From NCBI GenBank assembly GCA_020536535.1, contig JAHLWZ010000347.1, forward strand, positions 1-64,000: 64,000 nt of DNA, given 5' to 3'. Below the pieces are notes generated by a model. That model was not told the origin of the DNA, did not search any database, and was given only the letters and a program-made list of their open reading frames with translations. The stretch comes from Pelomyxa schiedti. Lineage: Eukaryota > Evosea > Pelobiontida > Pelomyxidae. Both the position numbers and the translations under genes were made by a program. This document shows, piece after piece, positions 38,901-51,400 of the stretch (within the stretch, counting starts at the first letter, position 1; each line of letters begins with the position of its first letter).

Positions 38901-41900
38901 CCCTTGTTCTCACTGTGTTGGACCAAACACTTGAAATGAGCAAACTGAGGGCTCCAAAGGAAGACCCCAATTCCCTTGTGCCTCTTTTCCCACCCCTGCT
39001 TGGCACCCAACCCGAAACACTTCCGCTTTTTAGTGCACGAGATCATTGGGAGCAGAACATGCGGGAATTCATTATCCAAGGCAACCTTCACCTTCTTCAG
39101 CTTGCCAAACCAGAGTCAATTTACTTTTGCAAGCATCTCCCAGAGAGGTACAAACACAGTTACCTTTTGGAGCAGGAACACTTCTCGTTTTACCGCTTCC
39201 TTGGCCTCCTGTGTAAAGCACATTTTTCCTTTGTATCTCGTACCTTGGGTGACACTGAAAATCAAAGAGGAGGCGAGAAGGAACAAAGAGCAACAACAGT
39301 GGTTGTTCCTCAGAGAGGGGAGTATTCATCCAAGTGGTGTGTGTTCACACGAACCAGTGCTGAAATCATCACTCTTCCAACAGACAAAAAACTCCAAAGG
39401 AAGATGTTTGATGTGCTTGTTCAAACTGGTTCAGTTCCGAAAGGGTCAGAAGAGAGCCCTGAGGATTGGATGGAAGTGTTGAGCCTTGGTGAGATGTCAT
39501 CAAGTCAACAATGTTCCTCCCGTGTCCATGATTTTTGTTGTTCTCCAAAGAAAATTCTCTTGTTGTGTGTTGCTGATCTATCAGTTGCAACCACAAGTCA
39601 AATCAACTTCCTGAGGAATGAGATCAATGAGAGGTGGAAAGTAATGGAAGAACAACAATGTGAGCATCATGAAGCACGAAATGAGGGGCAACATCTCCAC
39701 CGTGTTGCTGTTCTCCTGCTGCACTTCTCAGCAGAGATTGGAATGAGAGCTGAGAGTTCTTACCATGCAATCTTCCTCAACGGTTGGGACTTCCTTTTTG
39801 TGGATGCTTTGGGTGTTGTGGCTGGTTCGTCTGGAGCAAATCCTCGCACGGAAGTAAACCCACGCCCGTGGCTTGCGAGAGCGTTTGGGTTGAATCTGAG
39901 GGACAGTGAGTCTGACAGCATGAAGCGGGACTTGTCAACCCAAGAAATGGACACATTCAGAGGTTTATTCTTCGAACTCCTTCGGCAGTTTTGCAAATTC
40001 ATGACTGGAAGTGGGATCAACACAACGACCTCAACACTTGACCATTACCAAGCAAAGGTCTTTTATGGGAAACCGGGCAATGTGGATGCAATTGGTTCCC
40101 CACAAAACCTCAACATCTGCATTGCAGACAAAAGTGAGGAAAGGTTCCAGATCCTGAAACAGCTTTTTGAAGAGAACCCAGTTCTTTACGAGGGGATTCT
40201 CGAACAGTTCAGCCGTTCCTGGAATTCCAGATTCCTCAATGAACTCGTGTGTGAAGCAAGCACGGAGTTGTTTCGTGGGTCTTGTGTGGTGAGCTTTGTG
40301 ACCGCAATTTCTTCTTCTCTTCAGAATTTCATGGCTCCATTGGTGAGCACGATGCTCCAGATGATGCTTTCCTCATTCGGACTCGATTCTGTGTTGAACA
40401 TGTTTGAAAATCGCCATAAAGGGAAATTGTTCACGTTGATACACAGTGTTTGCTACACCATTCCAATCCCTCCACTTGGCAAACCAGTGCTCACCAATTC
40501 CAAGCAGCTGATGAGTTGCACACCCACTGTCACTGTCTTGAGGACACATCCATTTCCACCTGAACTCCCTTTTTATGATTCAATTGCACACCTTGTCAAC
40601 ACCCAGGTCATTCGTGCAGCCAGAGAGATGTGCCACGAAAAGCCCTCCCCCCAAACTTTGCATGGGAAAGTGCTCGAGTCAATCAAGTCAAATAAGCTCC
40701 TTGACGAGCTACTCGAGAGCATCTGGTTGAACCCACCTTTGTTCACCATGTTCAAACGGGACTTTGTGACCAGGTCACTGAAGCTCTCCACCCTCCATAT
40801 CTCAGAGTTCAAGAACCTTTTGGGTTCCAATGCCCAGGCTGTTGATTTAGAGGGCAGGCTGGGCCGGTTCAGGGAAATGATTCTCAGTTGTATCCGGGCA
40901 TTCGAGATTTCCCTTTTGGAAGACATCCCTGAACTGTTTGTGATCAAGAGGTTCTATGAACCAGAAATCAATTATTTCATGGCACTTGTCACTCCTTTGC
41001 AGCTTCTTGATCCCGCCCTCACACCAGAGCAGTTTGACAGGTGCAGAAGGCCTCCAAGATTTGGGAAAAACCAACTTCAGGAGATGGTGAAGTGGGTTAC
41101 AACGCTCACAGCAGACCTGCTGTGGGAGAGGTTGACACAGGAAATCCTCACAGGAGGGCCAAAGCTTGATTCCCATGCCACTGTGAATTGGGGCCAAGTT
41201 TACCGCCACTTCTTCAGCACTTTGAAGTCGAGGTCCGAATTGGCCACCCTTCTCTCGAACTGTCCCGAAACAATTCAGAAGCTTGATGCGATGCACGTTG
41301 TGTTTGTGTTCCTCTCCAATTGCCGGGCACAGAGTTTACAGCCCACTTTCCCTTTCCTCACTCCGAATCCTGCCTTGTCTCGAATATTGGAGCAGTTTGT
41401 GTCAACTTCATACACCCCAAGCACGCGGTTGAAATCTGGACTGCTCCTTGCTCTCAACCTTCTTCCTCCTGATCCCTCCAAGTCCTCTGACGAAGACATC
41501 CAATCAATTTGCAGCATTGTTGAATACATGCTTCAGGAATCAGACAAGTCAATGCTTTTTGATGACTCCAAGTCAAATTTCTTTTTTTTCCTCCAAGTTC
41601 GTTTCCACCTGCATTTCGATATTATTTTGTTTTCGTTTGACTGAGTGTCTTCTGATGTGATTCTCAGATTTGCAACGACTCACTTGATGACTTTGTCAAC
41701 AATCCTGTTTTGAGGGGCTATTGCAAAAAACTCATTGGGAACATTGGCTGGGTTGCCAACTTTATTTTTTCATGGCTTGAACCAAAACCGAATTCTTGTA
41801 TTTCTGAAATACTTCAGCTCACATCTGATGTATGGACTGCTTTAAATGTCAAATTGGCTAACCTCTTCCCTCTTTTTTTATGTGCACCACTTGTCCGTTG

Positions 41901-44900
41901 CTTTCACCAACATTCTGAACAGTTAATAACCGAAACAAAACCTTCCTTTTCTGCAGAAACTTACCACTACTCACCGGATCTTCTCTCCCCCACCCAAATT
42001 CCAACAGCACATTTGCCTCTTGAGTTTCTCTTATATCACATTCTGTTGAAATTCATGCAACCATCAAAGGAGGATAAATTCCCTCAAGTATTGGCAATCA
42101 ACACCCTGGAGGATGCTTGGAACATACTTATAACAGTTCCAAGAGGTCCAAGAGGTACCCACAAATCACAGAACCCCTGTTTCACTCACTCTCATTTATC
42201 AGAAGGAGAACATGTTTTAAATCAAGTGAAGAAAGCTGCCAGCAGGACCATTCTTCTTGCACTCCTTGCTTCCACTCTGAGTGGGCAGACTGGGCTTTCT
42301 GCACGACTACACAAAATTAAGCCAGAGATTGTGCAAGTTGTTTCACAGGTATTTTTTGTTTTGTTTTGCTTTGTTTTAAGTTTCTTCCATATTCAGCTTC
42401 TCTCACGTGGCTCGAAAATTGTTGTAAATGCCAGAGGATTCTTCCTTGGTCAGATCTCAGAAGAAACTTTCACATCACTTCTCCAAGACCATGACGCTTT
42501 GGGCCTTTTAGGTCTTGAAGACATGTAATCTTCTTCTAGTTCCTTCGTTCCCTCTATGTTTAATGTAATCCTGTTCAGGAACAGTAAACCTGGAGCTCAA
42601 AACGCCACAGCAAGGCGGACTGAAGCTATGACAGTTCTTCCTTCGTGCATTCTAGGTGGTGGTGAATTCTATGACCTCATCCAGACCCAGAGCAAAAAAC
42701 TTTCATCCACAGGACTTCTTGCCACGTTCTTGCAACAGGCCCCTGTGTTGAGAGTCTTCTCACACCTGCCCACTTTGGTTCATTTTTACCATATGTTGAA
42801 TTTTGTGTTTGCACCACTGATGAAAGGTTTTTTCCTCTAATTCCTTCTTCTTGATATCATGATCCCACTCAGTTTGTTTACAGAAAATAGAATTGTTGGC
42901 TCTTTTTCTGAGTGCGTTGAATGGGTTGGTTTCAACTCCCCAGCAAACAAGGCGTCCATTTGTTCAGCTTACCTGAAATTTCTGGATGCTTGGAAGGCCA
43001 TTCTGACGGGATTCAATGATGTAAAACTCAAGTATAACTCGGTGCTTATTCTTCCTCCACTCAGTGCACCTCCCCTTTTTCCAGCATAAAAATAACGGAG
43101 ATTGGACCCAACACCCCATTTTTTGAGTTGGTGAGTTGGAAAGATGAGAGACAAGGGGACCTTCTTTTCACTGTCATCAGAACAATGACTGAAATTCAGA
43201 ATTCACTGATTCGACTCAGGAATGAGTGTGACACAGGTGAGGAATGTCTCGTTCTTCGTTATCGTCTAAGAATGCCCTCAGACGAAATCAACCCTTTTGG
43301 ATTCATTTTTGAACAATCATCTCACTCAAGCTCTTATAATGTTGATGCCATTCCGAACTCAACTTCTCTTCGTTCGTTTTCTTTTTCCCTTTTCAATTAA
43401 GAATTCCCAACATTTGGCTATGAGGCTAACACTTGACACCACAGAAATTTTAGTCACTGGAGGTCCTGTGGAGGATATTGAAAGAAGTCTTGTGACCCAT
43501 TGCCAGATCCCAGCCAATGGGAAAAGATGTGACTTGCATTTTGATGCCAACAGACTTCAGAGACATGTAAGCAAGTTTCCTTCTTCAGTGTCTGATTGAC
43601 GAAACGCCACAAACAGGTGATTGAGCGCTATTTGGCAGGGAAAGCCATGTTGACTGATGTGGAGAGCATGAGAACAGTGTTTCCTCTTGACATCCTTGAC
43701 ATCACAGCTGACCAAGTTTCCACTCACCCCAACAAAACTTGTTGTGATCACTTTGCTTTTTTTAGCAGCCCGAACCCGAGCGGAGTGAAGGCCAGGATCA
43801 ACTCGATTTTTCTCTTCAACAGCAGTTAAATAGGTTGCCAACCGTGTCCTCTCAACCCAGTGGCTGTCTTTCTCCTTTGCATTTTTGGCCTTGATTTTTT
43901 TTTTGTTATTGTGGTGGTGCATTTTGTGTTTATTAACGTTATACTAGATTGCACCCAGACTACCAGCAACCGAATCACAGTAATTACTATGCTCAGTTTG
44001 AAAGAGCTCTCAAAGGTTGTTTTCACATGACACTTTCCTTTGTCAAATTAATTTTAATCCAGGAGAGACTGAGGAGCACATCAGAGAATTGATGCAGCTC
44101 CTGACACAGCTTCTTGAAAATCTGCAGCGTGCTTTACGTCAACAACCCTCTGAAAATCAGCCGGACTCCTATCTTGGATCAGTGTGGATGCACCTGTTAC
44201 CTTCCAAGGTGATGCCAAATGCCCTTACACCCCTGAGGAACCAGCGTTTTTGGTGCATTGGTGTTGTTGTAATCAACGTTTTGACCAAATACCGAGCAAA
44301 GCAGTGGTTGTTTGCTGGAATGCCAGACAAGTATGACATGGCTCCCCCTGAATCTGTTCAGACCAATTTCTCAAGGAAAGTGGAAGAGGTATGGGTGCAC
44401 CCTGAAAAAAACTCACTGTCGGATTCTCCTCACAACTTCTCCCTCAAAAAAAAGATACTGAAAGGAACAATTGAGGTAAAACAGCGCATGCGTGCAGTGG
44501 CAAATGCCATTGTTGGATTTTTGAAGCTTGAGAAACTGGGTTCAAACCAGGAATGTGCACTAAAAACTCTTTTTGGTGATTACTCGGCAGTTGTATGGCT
44601 CCTCGTTTTATTTTCCTGCCCAGATTTTGTTGGGCTCAAGCATGCAACAACATCCCACAGGTGACAGAAACTGTTTTGCGAGAGGACATAGAATCCTTGA
44701 TTGGAAACTTGAGAGTCGGAAATTATTGTTATTTAATGCGGCAACTTCATACTCTATCCAGTGCTCTGCTTGTTGCCATTGCCAATGTCAGTTGTTCATT
44801 ATCTCTTTTTTTTTACGATTTATTTGCTTAAAATGTCTCCAACAGCACGCTTCAACAGTCCCAGCCAATGAAGTATCATTCAACATCCGTTTCTGTTCAC

Positions 44901-47900
44901 TCATTAACATAGTATCACGAACCTGTCGAGAACTTGCAGGTGTCTGTGCTTCCACCACCAAAACCAGTCGAAGAAGAAGAGAAAACTCTTCCTTTCGAAA
45001 TTTCTTGGCACAGTATCGAGCTCCCTGGTAATTCTTTTTTTTTGCCTATGAAAGATTAAAACCCCATACAGAACCAGACTTGCAAACTTCTGTTCCAGAT
45101 GGTACTCCGATTTGTACCGGGCCGCCTCGGCCCAATCCGCTTCCGTCAGACAAATACGATGTTATCTCACATTTTCCAATACCACCGAGTACTCTCAACA
45201 TGTCTACTACCTTCAAAGCTATTCCAGGAAAGAAATTTTGTATACACCCTTGTGATATTTCTTCTTTCTCTCCTATGAGTGGGAATAAAGACAACACAGA
45301 ACCTGACTTGCAAGCCTCTGCATTAGAGTGTGGGCTGAATTTATCTGGATCACATGAGCCCACACCAAGTCAGAACCCTGCAAATCCCTCTTTTGAACAT
45401 AAAATTGTTCCCCCCCTGCTTTCTCCGCATCTCTCTCTAAAAACACTTTCCCAAGCTATGCTTAAGGCAGTGGAAGACATATCAGTGCAGGTCAAAGAGG
45501 AAGACAATGACTTCCATATGTATCTGGAAAACATGAGAAGCAACTACCAAACCATGACTCAGACAGTTGCAACTACACAACAGAAAGCAACAAGGATTTC
45601 GAGTTTTGTGGAGCACTACAGCTTGTTTATGGAAAAGATGAAGAAACCAAAAAAAGTTATGGAAATAACTGAACTCCAGCTGCAGGTGGTCAGTGATGAA
45701 ACTTTATTGGCCATGCAGAGGCAGAGAATGGGGCTTCTACTTCAGGAAGTCTCACATCACTGCCTGGAGATGGTAGTCTATGACCCACTAGAAGTGGCCT
45801 CCATTTTGACAAAAGTGGAACAATATACCTTGGAAGCAAACGAGATCCTGGGGTCAGTCCGGGAGATCACATCAAACATGCAATCTGCAGCCATGGAGAC
45901 AGATACCCAAAGAACCATGCTTGAAGGAGATCTACAACTCATTGTACATGAAATCGATCAGCTATTGCCACAAGAGGGAAATGAAGCCCTAAGATTCCCT
46001 GACTGGCGACAGGTTCCCCAGAAACAGGACCCACTCAGTACCACAACCTACGGTACCACACACGACTTCCCTCCAACAAGTTCCAGCACTATCCAGCAGC
46101 GGTTGGAGGAGGAAAAGCAAAGGGCTCTGAAGCAGCAAGCAATTGCACTTGAAGCTGGCAAGAAAAAAGAACTTGAAGAACAGGCCATCATACTCAACGC
46201 AGAAAAGCAAAGAGCACTCGAACAGCAGGAATCTGCCCTCAATATAAAAAGTGCAAAAATACACAATGAGAAAAAACTTGCGCAACAAGCATATACCCTG
46301 GCTGTGGCAAACAACCTGGAAATTAACCTTTGTGGATTCCAGAAAGGAGTTATGGCTCTTGTAGAACTGAACGACCTAAGTCTAACTAATGCCGTCTGTA
46401 TTGCTAATGGGTCATTTGGGGCAGTGTGTAAAGTTCCTGTACTCCCACAACAGTGGGGGAGTGTTACTGGTGTACAATGCGGTGTGACTGCACCCTTAGC
46501 AGAGGTTGCATTGAAGATGATGTTCAATTTCACTGCCGGAATTAGAACCCTGCAACAGAGGACACAGTTTGAAAGGGAGTATGAAGTCTTAGTCAGGTAC
46601 CCACATTGGTGCTTCACAAATGTGTTCAACCACTTCCGCGGTGATACCTCCTTATCCCTGGTCAAGGAGAGCTTGAGAGGCAATTATGCAATCGTGGATG
46701 AAAAACGCAATTGGGTGTCAGGGTGCAGTGACACCAGGACCGCCATTCCGGTGTTTCAGCGAACCACGTTCATGACCATGGAGCTTGCAAAATTCACTCT
46801 GGAATCCCTCATTAACTGTCTCCAGGAACCACATCAGGAACAGCAGCGTAGTTCTCCAAAGGGAACCCCAGAACCAACCAACCCATGTTACATGGTACCT
46901 CCACTCAGCAAAGTGGCAGATATTCTTCAGTTGGCGTTTTGCGTGCTGTGTGCGGTTGACCACCTCAACACGCGAGGGTGGTTCCACTGCGACATCAAAT
47001 CTGACAACATCCTGCTGATGGAGAGGCCACACATCAAAGGAAACATCTGGGCTCTCTGTGACCTCGGAACCGCTGTGTTCTGCCAAGATGGGAATCCTCT
47101 AGTTTTGCCCAAGGGCGAGACGTTCACTGGAAATGGACCAAACAGGTCACCTGAAGTGATCCAGGCGCACATCACAGGCAAGTTTCCTCTGCTCAAAAAC
47201 GATGTGTGGGCCGTCGGCTGTGTTCTCTACGAGGCCATTTCCAGGACTCACCCCTTCTTTCAGCAAAATGACCTCAACACCAACAAGATATGTGACACCA
47301 ACCTCCCTCCCCTCGTCCCTGATCGTTCTTCTCTCGCACCCGACGCCGCCCACCCCAACGGTACTGCAAACAACTCAACGGTGTCGGGGCTTGTTGGATG
47401 GCTCCTGGAGCGGGAGGCCGCACGCCGGCCCACGGCCCGCGAGGCCCTCCTCGCCTGCGGTGCACTCGTGTCGCTCCCCCAGCCCCTCATCGCCCAATTC
47501 CTCGCCCATCTCCACACCAGCAACCAACCTCAGCAGGACTCATCCCGGACTGCACAACGCAATGCAGCAACAATCCCACCCCCACAGAATTTCCCGGCAC
47601 CACCATCAAACCTGGTCCCACCACCATTGGGACCGAGCCCACAGCAGCACCAGCACACACCACCACCACAACAAACAACAACAGCAGTACCTGAGGAACT
47701 CATCAGGTGCATGAGCAAGGCAGTTCACAAGGCACACAAGCACACCGTGACTGAAATCTTCCAACGCAACGGGCTGCGCTTTGGTGTTGATGTTGTTCCC
47801 ATACAATCATCAGCATCAGCAGCAACAGCATCTTCTGGGAGCCCCAACACCATGCAAGCAACCGTGAGTGAAGTGATGAGGCTTGTTTATTGCAACATGG

Positions 47901-47995
47901 CACTGCGTGACGTGCCTGATGCCGCTCGTTCTCTGTTCTCTTTCCTCAGTGCTGTCTCATCTCCCCGTTACAACCTCAATCTGCAACTATCCTGA
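32958..47995 (+). CDS. RNF213-like AAA+ ATPase / protein kinase fusion, copy 2 (complete)
   Basis: Exon 1 is 34 nt (32958-32991, MTSIPPRLIRP...) followed by a 53-nt intron with donor GTACGT; the same exon exists in copy 3. Next come small N-terminal exons (VDSIRENGCF..., SLEGNSLQLMEILGVAM), then a large exon with P-loop GGSRSGKS and AAA3. AAA3 has Walker A SGGIGTGKT near 35578 and Walker B FIDN, D at 36294-36296. AAA4 has spliced Walker A GPTGCSKT and Walker B LFDEV near 37530. The RNF213-type shell, with RNFGG, SRFEKYCLGID and a VNSTS...YDVFNRYY segment, fills 38-45 kb. The last exons hold the coiled coil, kinase (HCD at 46985-46993, DLG near 47065) and a conserved tail. There are about 25 introns of 28-93 nt. 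A motor-kinase role is inferred; substrate unknown. Confidence 0.88.
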
Positions 47996-48410
47996 TTTTT
48001 GTCGAACCAGGAAAAAAAAATTGAGTCTTTTTCGACAATACTTCAACACAATTCTTTTTGAAAACAATGCTTGGTGCTGGGAGTGAACTGAACCAACTAT
48101 TCTTGGTGTTTGGGCATGTACCTTCCTGATTCCATCAGAAAGATCGGCACTGTAAATCAATCCCAGGGCTTATGCAAGGCTATGTCAAGCTCGACCACAC
48201 AAATCTTGCATCACCTCTGAAGAAAAGAGTTAAAACCTGTGATCTCGCACTCTTTTAGGCATTCAGCAATTTTGACCTCCTGCTGAGGAGGGCTCACTCC
48301 CAGGCCTTCAAGTGAACAAACTTGGTTTTTACCTCAGGACCGGTTTCTACTTTTTGTTTTCGTAAATCAAAAAACTGGTGAGGAGTTGCACCGGCGTAGC
48401 TCGGTGGAGA
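47996..48410. promoter_or_regulatory. Intergenic spacer between tandem copies 2 and 3
   Basis: 415 bp from the stop of copy 2 to the exon 1 ATG of copy 3. It must contain the terminator of one gene and the promoter of the other. No open frame or RNA gene is recognisable. Confidence 0.55.
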
Positions 48411-51400
48411 ATGACTTCGGTACCACCGCACTTCATTCGGCCACGTGCGTGCGAAAAATAAAAGAGGTCTTTCTTACATAAATGACGTGTGTCGACAGAC
48501 GTGGACTCAATATGGGAGAACGGATGTTTCCGCAGTCGCTTGCGCTGTCACAAAAATGGTGAATCGCTTGCAGTGGTTCCCCCAAGAAGTGTTGACCAGA
48601 AAACGCAACCTGTTGGGCTTTCCATTCAAGAAATGAACAATGTTTTCAGGTGTGCACTCATTGTCTCATTGTTTCTTTCTTTTGACAGAAAAAGTCTTGA
48701 GGGAAATTCACTGAAGTTGGTGGAGATACTTGGAGTGGCCATGGTAAGAGTTCACGGAAATCTCTTTTAGCTTTTAAAATGAAAACTGGCAGCAAATACA
48801 CAGAACACGTCTTGAATTGGAAATCATGGGTCACCCACATTTCCAAGGAAATGATGATCTTCTCAATAAACCTGGAGAGTTGATGAACATTGAGATTTTA
48901 CAAGCTTTGCACACTTTGGTTGACTCCTCCTTTACTGCAAGAACCTGACCACAAATTCAAAATAACCAGTTGAAGCAACAACTTGCGGAGTGGAAGGAAC
49001 TCATGGTTGAAGTGTACAACAGGCAGCCTCGTCTCAACTTCCTCTCTGAAAGACAACTCACAAGATTTGGGGCTGCACTCACAACAGTGGCAGCTGAATA
49101 TGCCTCTACCCCACAATCAGCCACCCACAAGGTTCAGACTCTCACAGGGCCATACCTCTGGGCATGTTTCCCTGATGTGGAAGCCATTCCCCCCGAAACG
49201 GTGTTGCAGTGCCTGACGTCGGCAATCGTTGAAATTGGAGGGAGGCCTGAGCCAGTGCCAGTGGTCGAGGGTGCTGCAACAGTTGTGGTTCCCCAAGGTG
49301 CGGCTGTCTGCTGGAACCCAGTTTCATTGGTGAGGCTCGTGCTCTGCTTTGTCACTCAGGTTGCCAATTTGAAGGCGGTTCAAGTTAAAGCGGCAGGAGG
49401 TACAAGCGCCACAACATCGGACAACTCGCAAGACATCGTTGTCCAGCTTGCGGAAGGGTTCACTCCCAACGCACTGATGCATCTGCTTTTCGAAAACTTT
49501 TCATTCCAAAAACCACATCCATCAACGATCCTGCATTGCAAGAATGCGAACAAGTCAGACCTCGAACGGTTTCTTCGATGCATCAGCGGTTTTCCACACC
49601 TCACATTCGCCATTGTGGGTGTGAATGAGATGACGGATGAGCTCAGGCAGGAACTACTGTACAAGTGGTCCTCCAAAATGGCCACCCAAGACAGACCAAA
49701 AGCAAAAACTTTCCTGATCTTCACCTCCCGTGTTGGAATTGGTGCTTTCTCCAACAGTATCGTCAAGCAGCAGACAGTGGTGTTGGAGGAGGTCAAAGTG
49801 AGAATCGCAACATCACCTCTGAATCCCCAACAGATCATGGAGAACGCGAAGGCAAGCGTGGTGTGTTATTCTGGTGGTCCTGGCACTGGAAAAAGCACGG
49901 AGATCAGGGCAAAAATGGAACAGAGCAAGAAGAACTTGGAACCACTGTGCATCAGCATGACTGAGTGCTTTTCCATATCTGACGCGATTCCAAAATTGTC
50001 CCCTCTGTTGAAAGTAGCGAGTGGCGCTGAGGCAACTCCCTTCGTCGCCAACGTTCACTTTGACGTCAGTGCTTATGCTGACATGAGTGTTGTTTCAACC
50101 TTTTTTTACAACATGCTCATGTGGAGTGTTGTGTGGGATGCTGAGACAGGTGAGATGGTTCCCATTTATCGGGAAAATCTCAAATGGAACTTGTTTGTTG
50201 AGCTGGCAGCTGCACCACCTTCTGATGCTTTGGAAGGTTTTGGATTTGAGAGTACCGAGCTTGTGTTACAGAACATCCCCATCCTGAAACATGTTGGATC
50301 CTTTGTAAAGCAGTGTGGGATCCCATTTGTCGTGGATAACAATACTTTACTTGTTTCGAAGTTCTTGCAAGCAAATAAGAAGAGCCTTCTTGATAACCCC
50401 ACAGGGCTTGTGGCAGAACTCGATGCCAATCCTCTCTCCTTTGATCTTGTGGCAGTGCTTGAGGATTTCTTCCATTCCAGCAGCAGTCCTCCTGCGGGCT
50501 TCAATCTTTTATCACTGTCCACAGATCGAATGCTTCAGCAACGCTTTGTGTCTCTGCTTGCAGATCGGTGCAAATGGCTTTCAGTTCATGCACGCCAGAG
50601 ATTGACACTTTTCAATAGTTGTGAGCTGGCCAACAACCTCAGTGGAACAGTGCCCATCAGCAAACTCTTCCAGATGTTTGTGGAAGAGAGCCACGTTTTG
50701 TGCAACCCACCTCTTGGCTCTGAGCAGTTCATTTACACTGCTCGTGAAAAACCACCTCCTCATAGAAAAGATTCAGTGGTGGTGATGCAGCTGCCAATTG
50801 TCATACCAGTCATGGAACATGTTCCCCCACAACTTCCAGTTCCAGGAGAGTTTGTCCTCCCTTTAGCAGGGGCCGTTGAAGACCCAAGGTTACTCCGACA
50901 ACAACTGCAACTGACATTTGGAATGGAGAACATTCAGGAAGTCATTGAGAGGAAAAAGTACATCCTCACACCAGATTTTGCACTGAAGATGTTGCTTGTT
51001 TATGACCACATGAACGCCGGAACCAACCTCGTCATTTCTGGAGGCACTGGAACAGGCAAAACGGAACTTCTTGATGTCTTTGGCACCCTCCTCAACTCAA
51101 GAACGAAGTTGACACCCAACTTGGTGTCCAAGACAAATAAGTTTGTGCTCGGAAAGATGCTCAGCAGCATCCCAGCCATCCCCAAGCCTTTGTTGATCCA
51201 GTGTCGTGCCATCCTCCAGGGGCAACCACAATCCAAAGTTCCCCAAACACCTTTGAAAATTGTGACCCCCAAAAACGCACTTTCAAACACCTGCTGCCTC
51301 GAGTGGTTGGATGACAATGAGTTTTTCCGCCAGTTTCTTCTTGGAATGCTTAACGCCCACATCAACCTTTTCCCCCAGTTCGCAAGCAGGATTGTTCAAT

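Noticed and set aside
1-47995. Many stops and frame changes in the giant genes, suggesting pseudogenes
   Set aside because: Each break I examined has a GT-AG interval of 28-93 nt that restores the frame, at the same place and phase in the other copies.
48396-48444. Conserved block upstream of copies 2 and 3 with an inverted repeat (CGGTGG / CCACCG), taken at first as a promoter element
   Set aside because: The block contains coding exon 1: an ATG, an open 34-nt exon and a GTACGT or GTGCGT donor that joins in frame to the next exon in both copies.
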